From JAXMBX01 sp046349635 (GTDB taxonomy: Bacteria > Planctomycetota > Planctomycetia > Planctomycetales > Planctomycetaceae), in assembly GCA_046349635.1 (NCBI GenBank), contig JAXMBX010000049.1, positions 1 to 38,917 of the forward strand: DNA of 38,917 nt, given 5' to 3'. The notes below the pieces were generated by a model. That model was not told where the DNA came from. It saw nothing but the letters and a program-made list of their open reading frames with translations, and did not search any database. The translations under genes and the position numbers were made by a program. Positions 35,301-38,917 of the stretch are shown one piece after another (the stretch's first letter is position 1; each line of letters starts with the position of its first letter).

Positions 35301-36119
35301 ATTCGCCGATTGCGGTGACGATTACGATTCGCGGCGATCAGGCGACGGTCGATTTCACGGGGACTGGGCCGGTGATGCCGGGGAACCTGAATGCGAACCG
35401 GGCGATCGTGCAGGCGGCGGTGCTGTATGTGTTCCGCTGCTTGATCAACGAAGAGATTCCGCTCAACAGCGGAGTGATGGAGCCAATCCGGGTCGTGCTG
35501 CCGGAATGCCTGTTGAATCCGCCGGAACATGATGACCCCGCGCAATGTGCCGCAGTGGTGGGGGGGAACGTGGAGACGTCACAGCGGATGGTGGACGTAA
35601 TGCTGGGGGCGCTCAAGTTGGCGGCGGCGAGCCAGGGGACGATGAATAATTTCACGTTCGGTGACGCGACGTTCGGATACTACGAAACGATCTGCGGAGG
35701 GAGCGGGGCGACGCCGGACGCTCATGGGACCGATGCGGTCCATACGCACATGACCAATACGCGATTGACGGATGCGGAAGTGATCGAACGGCGGTACCCG
35801 GTGCGAATCCGAGAGTTTTCGATCCGCACAGGGTCAGGGAAGCGCGGGGCACCATCATGGGGGAGACGGGATTGTGCGGCGGGTGGAGTTCTTGAAGCCA
35901 TTGAAAGTGTCGCTGCTGACGGAACGGCGGGGAGAGTACGCCCCGTTTGGACTGGAGGGGGGAGAGGCAGGCGCGCGGGGGGAGAATTCGATTGTCCGCG
36001 CGGCACAGAGTGAAGCGGAGATCCTGCCGGGGAAGGTGCAGTTGGAAGTGCAGCGGGGAGATGTGTTGACGATTCAAACGCCGGGAGGCGGGGGATTCGG
36101 AAAGGCGGCTGGAGAGTAG
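32315..36119 (+). CDS. fused hydantoinase/5-oxoprolinase (HyuA-HyuB), one late frameshift
   Basis: About 1267 residues when repaired, with both halves of an ATP-dependent hydantoinase/oxoprolinase in one chain. The HyuA part (to about 735) shows the ATP-binding DVGGTFTDC at 9-17, TTRGTNALLTRRG and DMGGTSTDVSRF; the HyuB part starts near 745 with PILLEIFNNLFASIAEQMG and contains NAPHIPVHLGAMGET, DVYVTNDPFRGGSHLPD. The frame is lost near 35846-35849 (four G where three are expected): it should continue RGHHHGGDGIVRRVEFLKPL to PGGGGFGKAAGE and TAG at 36119, but as written stops at 36013 after unrelated residues. It opens cyclic amides such as 5-oxoproline in the cytoplasm; the exact substrate is unknown. 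Confidence 0.88.
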
Positions 36120-36262
36120 GTGGAACGAAACACTCGCGGATGCCAGTGGCAAACCACCAATTTAAACTCTACTGTTGTGCTGGCGCACATCGGTAGGCTG
36201 AGTAAAGTAAACTTGGGCCACCGCGTGATCTTGAGGGCATGTGAATCAAACAAAGGTGCTTC

Positions 36263-36838
36263 ATGACAAACGAGATGAAAGATGTGTCCAAGTCCATGAT
36301 CGACGGTGCAATCGCTTCGTTCCGATCGAACAAAAGCTGGGCGGACAAAGCCGTTGCACAGCTTTCGGATGACAAGCTGCATGTCGCTCTCGATCCCAAT
36401 ACGAACAGCATCGCCGTCATCATGAAGCATGTAGCGGGGAACCTGCTTTCCCGGTGGACGGACTTCCTCACCTCAGATGGAGAGAAGTCTTGGCGAAACC
36501 GTGACGACGAGTTTGTAGACACCTTTGATAAGCGGGACGAATTGATCGCCTATTGGGAGACCGGTTGGCAGAAGACCTTCGATTCCCTGGCGTCACTCTC
36601 TTCCGACGATTTAGCCAGGACTGTGACGATTCGTGGAGAACCGCATTCCGTTCCTCTGGCGATTCAGCGCTCGTTGGCTCACTCTGCTTACCACGTCGGT
36701 CAAATCCTGTTGATCGCACGGATTCTTGCCGGCGATCACTGGACGACGATCACGATTCCCCGCGGAGCCTCTGCAAACTTCAATCAGCAGGTGTGGGGGA
36801 AGGGGCACTATCAGTCATTCCCGCCCGAGCAAAAGTGA
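36263..36838 (+). CDS. DinB-like/DUF1572 four-helix protein
   Basis: A 191-residue protein of the DinB/YfiT-like superfamily: mostly helical, with histidines at the positions expected for the metal site (MKHVAGN in helix 2, LAHSAYHVGQI in helix 4). Members include bacillithiol-dependent S-transferases and uncharacterised stress proteins, and this one fits the DUF1572 group. The first residues of the frame (MTNEMKDVSKSMI) leave two start choices, 36263 (AAAGGTG upstream) or 36275. The gene stands between the hydantoinase and a phosphatase relic. A link to the BshB1-like deacetylase elsewhere in the window is possible but untested. Confidence 0.83.
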   Translation: MTNEMKDVSKSMIDGAIASFRSNKSWADKAVAQLSDDKLHVALDPNTNSIAVIMKHVAGNLLSRWTDFLTSDGEKSWRNRDDEFVDTFDKRDELIAYWETGWQKTFDSLASLSSDDLARTVTIRGEPHSVPLAIQRSLAHSAYHVGQILLIARILAGDHWTTITIPRGASANFNQQVWGKGHYQSFPPEQK

Positions 36839-37097
36839 CGAAGAGGAGACACCGTGCCTCCAGCACCCGATGTCGAAAAGCAATTCTCGTCGTCTGAGTC
36901 TGTGCGAGACTTCGTCTGAAAAGATGGTCATGGTTCTGCGTCCGCTCATTGGCGTATTCCTATTTGCCCTAGTCGGGCGCGGAAGACGTTATTCCTTGGC
37001 AGGAGACTCCGCCGTTTTTTTGCTAAAGAACACAACTTTCGACAATATCTCATTCCTGGTAACCGGGACGCAACCGGCGAGGAATTCATGAGAAACA

Positions 37098-37227
37098 ATG
37101 CACTGCATGGAGATCTGGGGTGGTAATCACGGAGACGAGAATGGATGTCTGGTTGTCTTCCTGTCCGCATGAAAATGCGGACAGCGGCGGAGACGTCTAC
37201 TATCTTACATCCTGTGCCACCTGCAGG
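37098..37227 (+). pseudogene. relic of a PP2C-type phosphatase N-terminus
   Basis: MHCMEIWGGNHGDE in one frame, followed after a frameshift near 37131-37141 by MDVWLSSCPHENADSGGDVYYLTSCATCR. The second part matches the beginning of SpoIIE/PP2C-like Ser/Thr phosphatase domains (acidic GGDVYYLSSC segment binding metal). Further on no phosphatase motif can be found in any frame, so only a fragment of about 130 bases remains. The rest of the 36839-37345 interval contains no other gene I recognise. Confidence 0.6.
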
Positions 37228-37345
37228 CCTGCCGCATGGGGACGGTTCAGCTCCATTCACCTCGTGAAGTTGCCGGGTCTGGATCCAGCGTTCGGGCTGG
37301 GTAACACGTTTCGAATTCGGGGGGGGCCGCCAAGTAGAGAAAGGC

Positions 37346-38371
37346 CTATCGCCCTTGTTCAGACTCGCGCCCAGTGAGTCTGAACTGCGGTTGATTGCCC
37401 CCGCCACCCAGTCGATAAATCCTGTCGGCGATTTCTTCCGCGGTTTCTGAGCCGTTGATTTCAATCGCGTGGCATTCTTCGAGGTTGCGGAACCAGGTGC
37501 ATTGGCGTTTGGCGAACTGGCGGGTACGTGTTTTGATCAGGTCGCGCGCGGACTCAAGATTCGGCGCCGGAACGAGATCCTGATCGGCTTCGAGGACGTC
37601 GAGGATTTCCTTGTAGCCCAGGGCCTGTCGGGAGGTGTGGCTGAAGCCTTGTGGATGAGCGCGGAGGCGGACGACTTCGTCAACGAGTCCTTGTTCAAAC
37701 ATCTGGTCCACCCGCCGATTGATCCGCTCATGTAGCCAATCACGCGGCGGGGAGAGCCAGTAGACGTGCGGGGGGCGTTGGTCGGCAGAAAGGACGGGCT
37801 GCTGTTGCTGGCTGGAAATCGGCTGGCCGGTGAGTTCGATGACTTCGAGGGCACGAATCAGACGGCGGTGATCGTTGGGATGCAGGCGGTCGGCGGTCAC
37901 CGGATCGAGACGGCTCAAACGGCGGTGCAATTCTTCCCCCCCTTGCTCCTGCAGGACCGTTTCCAGTTTGTGTCGGATCTCGGGATCGGCCGAGGGGCCA
38001 TCGAAGACGCCGCGGAGAAGGCTGCGGAGATAGAGGCCGGTCCCCCCCACGAAGAGCGGGGTTTTGCCACGGTTCAAGATGTCCCGGACTGCATTTCCCG
38101 CCGCGTCGAGAAAGCGGGCCACACTGAACTCTTCCCAGGGGTCGAGGAGATCGAGGAGATGGTGGGGGACGCGGGCTTGTTCCTCGGGAGTAGCTTTGGC
38201 GGTGCCGATGTCCATCCCCCGGTAGAGGGTCATGGAGTCCATGGCGACGATTTCGGCGCGGAGATTCTCCGCCAGGAGGAGGCTGACGGCGGTTTTCCCC
38301 ACGGCGGTGGGACCGGCCAGAAACCAGCATTGGCGGAGCGATTCGGGATCGATGTGGGAACTGGCTGTCAT
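37346..38371 (-). CDS. miaA: tRNA dimethylallyltransferase MiaA
   Basis: A 341-residue enzyme that adds a dimethylallyl group to N6 of adenosine 37 in tRNAs reading UNN codons. The P-loop AGPTAVGKT is near residue 20, followed by the family motif AMDSMTLYRGMDIGTAK, FVGGTGLYLRSLL, and the late RQFAKRQCTWFRN, a MiaA signature for tRNA binding. Length is slightly above average from the start and a Gly-rich C-terminal tail. ATG 38371 is used; GTG 38374 is in frame just before it. It is transcribed divergently from the SRPBCC gene. Confidence 0.95.
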   Translation of the reverse strand: MTASSHIDPESLRQCWFLAGPTAVGKTAVSLLLAENLRAEIVAMDSMTLYRGMDIGTAKATPEEQARVPHHLLDLLDPWEEFSVARFLDAAGNAVRDILNRGKTPLFVGGTGLYLRSLLRGVFDGPSADPEIRHKLETVLQEQGGEELHRRLSRLDPVTADRLHPNDHRRLIRALEVIELTGQPISSQQQQPVLSADQRPPHVYWLSPPRDWLHERINRRVDQMFEQGLVDEVVRLRAHPQGFSHTSRQALGYKEILDVLEADQDLVPAPNLESARDLIKTRTRQFAKRQCTWFRNLEECHAIEINGSETAEEIADRIYRLGGGGNQPQFRLTGRESEQGR

Positions 38372-38506
38372 CACTGGGAATTCACGATTGGCGACTTCCG
38401 AAATGGGACCCCTCGCCCGGTGGATGTCTCGACGATATCATGAGAGCGGGGAATTTCCCAAGAGGTGAACAGAGAATCTGTCCCGTTTCGGAATTGAGAC
38501 GTTCGC

Positions 38507-38917
38507 ATGCCGCTCTTTGAATCCACAACACACGTTGCCGCGCCGCCGGACGAACTGTTTGCCTTTTTCCTGGATCCGGCGAACCGGCCGTACATGAGCC
38601 CGCCGGAACTGGGGATGATCATCCTGACCGGGCCGAATCCGTTGACAGTAGGGTCGCGGCTGGAGTTCAAGGTGATGGGAATGGGGCTGGTGCAGCAGAT
38701 GCTGCACGAAATCACCGACCTGGAGCCGAACGTGCTGATGGCGGAGAAGCAGATCAAGGGGCCGTTGACGTCGTTCCTGCATCGGCATCACTTCAAGGTG
38801 CTGCCGAACGGCGGGACGGAACTGCGCGACGAGATCGAGTTCGCACCGCCGGGGGGGATTCTGGGGCTGCTGGCAACGGAAGACAAGATCCTGGATTCGT
38901 TCGAGGATGGGTTCTAC
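38507..38917 (+). CDS. SRPBCC/START-like domain protein (partial, 3' end outside window)
   Basis: The first 137 residues of a START/polyketide-cyclase-like protein are visible: MPLFESTTHVAAPPDELFAF begins with the usual first strand and helix, then GPNPLTVGSRLEF, a central MGLVQQMLHEITDLEP strand and TELRDEIEFAPPGG. These proteins have a deep hydrophobic pocket and bind or modify lipids or cofactors; no substrate is clear. No signal peptide is seen. The gene runs off the window end and starts 135 bases from miaA on the opposite strand. Confidence 0.85.
   Translation, partial: MPLFESTTHVAAPPDELFAFFLDPANRPYMSPPELGMIILTGPNPLTVGSRLEFKVMGMGLVQQMLHEITDLEPNVLMAEKQIKGPLTSFLHRHHFKVLPNGGTELRDEIEFAPPGGILGLLATEDKILDSFEDGFY

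Noticed and set aside
36120..36262. Possible promoter or repeat upstream of the DinB-like gene (GCCAGTGGC segment)
   Set aside because: The inverted repeat is short and imperfect, and no -35/-10 pair with proper spacing was found.
37161..37184. Perfect 10-base-pair hairpin with a GAAA loop (CTGTCCGCAT / ATGCGGACAG), a possible small RNA or regulatory element
   Set aside because: It falls inside the PP2C relic and encodes part of its recognisable sequence (SSCPHENADSG); no T tract or other RNA feature is nearby, so it is probably coincidental.

Overview
The window is one stretch of a bacterial chromosome, about 55-60 % G+C by eye, most likely from a member of the Planctomycetota. That assignment rests on the gene set and recognisable family styles: a cut-down division/cell-wall cluster (rsmH, a LysM protein, a small FtsL-like protein, a class B penicillin-binding protein), a YacL-type PIN-TRAM protein, a UvrA paralogue, CsrA, a divergent phosphoglycerate kinase, and several small lipoproteins. 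No marker gene allows a firm genus call. I see no rRNA, tRNA, CRISPR array, prophage or intact insertion sequence.

Layout. 0-3.1 kb: a partial BshB1-type PIG-L deacetylase, a small lipoprotein, class I fumarase and a stand-alone receiver protein. 3.4-6.7 kb: MFS transporter, NHL beta-propeller protein and secreted esterase, all on +, probably an uptake/degradation unit. 6.9-11.6 kb: the remnant dcw-like operon ending at a strong hairpin terminator. 11.6-17.9 kb: divergent pgk, a small methyltransferase-like gene with a good promoter, a UbiD-family decarboxylase carrying one frameshift, the PIN-TRAM protein and a HIT hydrolase. 18-22.9 kb: ftsH, a sugar isomerase-like TIM barrel, a universal stress protein and an FHA-like protein. 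23-29.3 kb: a UvrA paralogue, two neighbouring convergent genes broken by many indels (a conserved sugar-binding-like protein and a creatininase), an MTA/SAH-nucleosidase-like protein and serC. 29.6-32.2 kb: csrA with an informative leader, a 57-residue lipoprotein with its own promoter and terminator, a zinc-ribbon protein and a Gfo/Idh/MocA oxidoreductase. 32.3-38.9 kb: a fused HyuA-HyuB hydantoinase/oxoprolinase with one late frameshift, a DinB-like protein, a relic of a PP2C phosphatase gene, miaA and a partial SRPBCC protein.

How the parts relate. Most of the window is housekeeping metabolism (TCA cycle, glycolysis, serine synthesis, RNA modification, proteostasis). The most interesting points are the FtsL-like candidate between the LysM protein and FtsI, in a phylum known for lacking FtsZ; the csrA leader, with a -24/-12 (sigma-54) promoter match and a CsrA-type binding site laid over its own ribosome-binding site; and gene decay at 25.7-27.3 kb and 37.1 kb, where gene remains are readable only by stitching frames together. 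All calls come from reading translations and motifs by eye; no database search was run.
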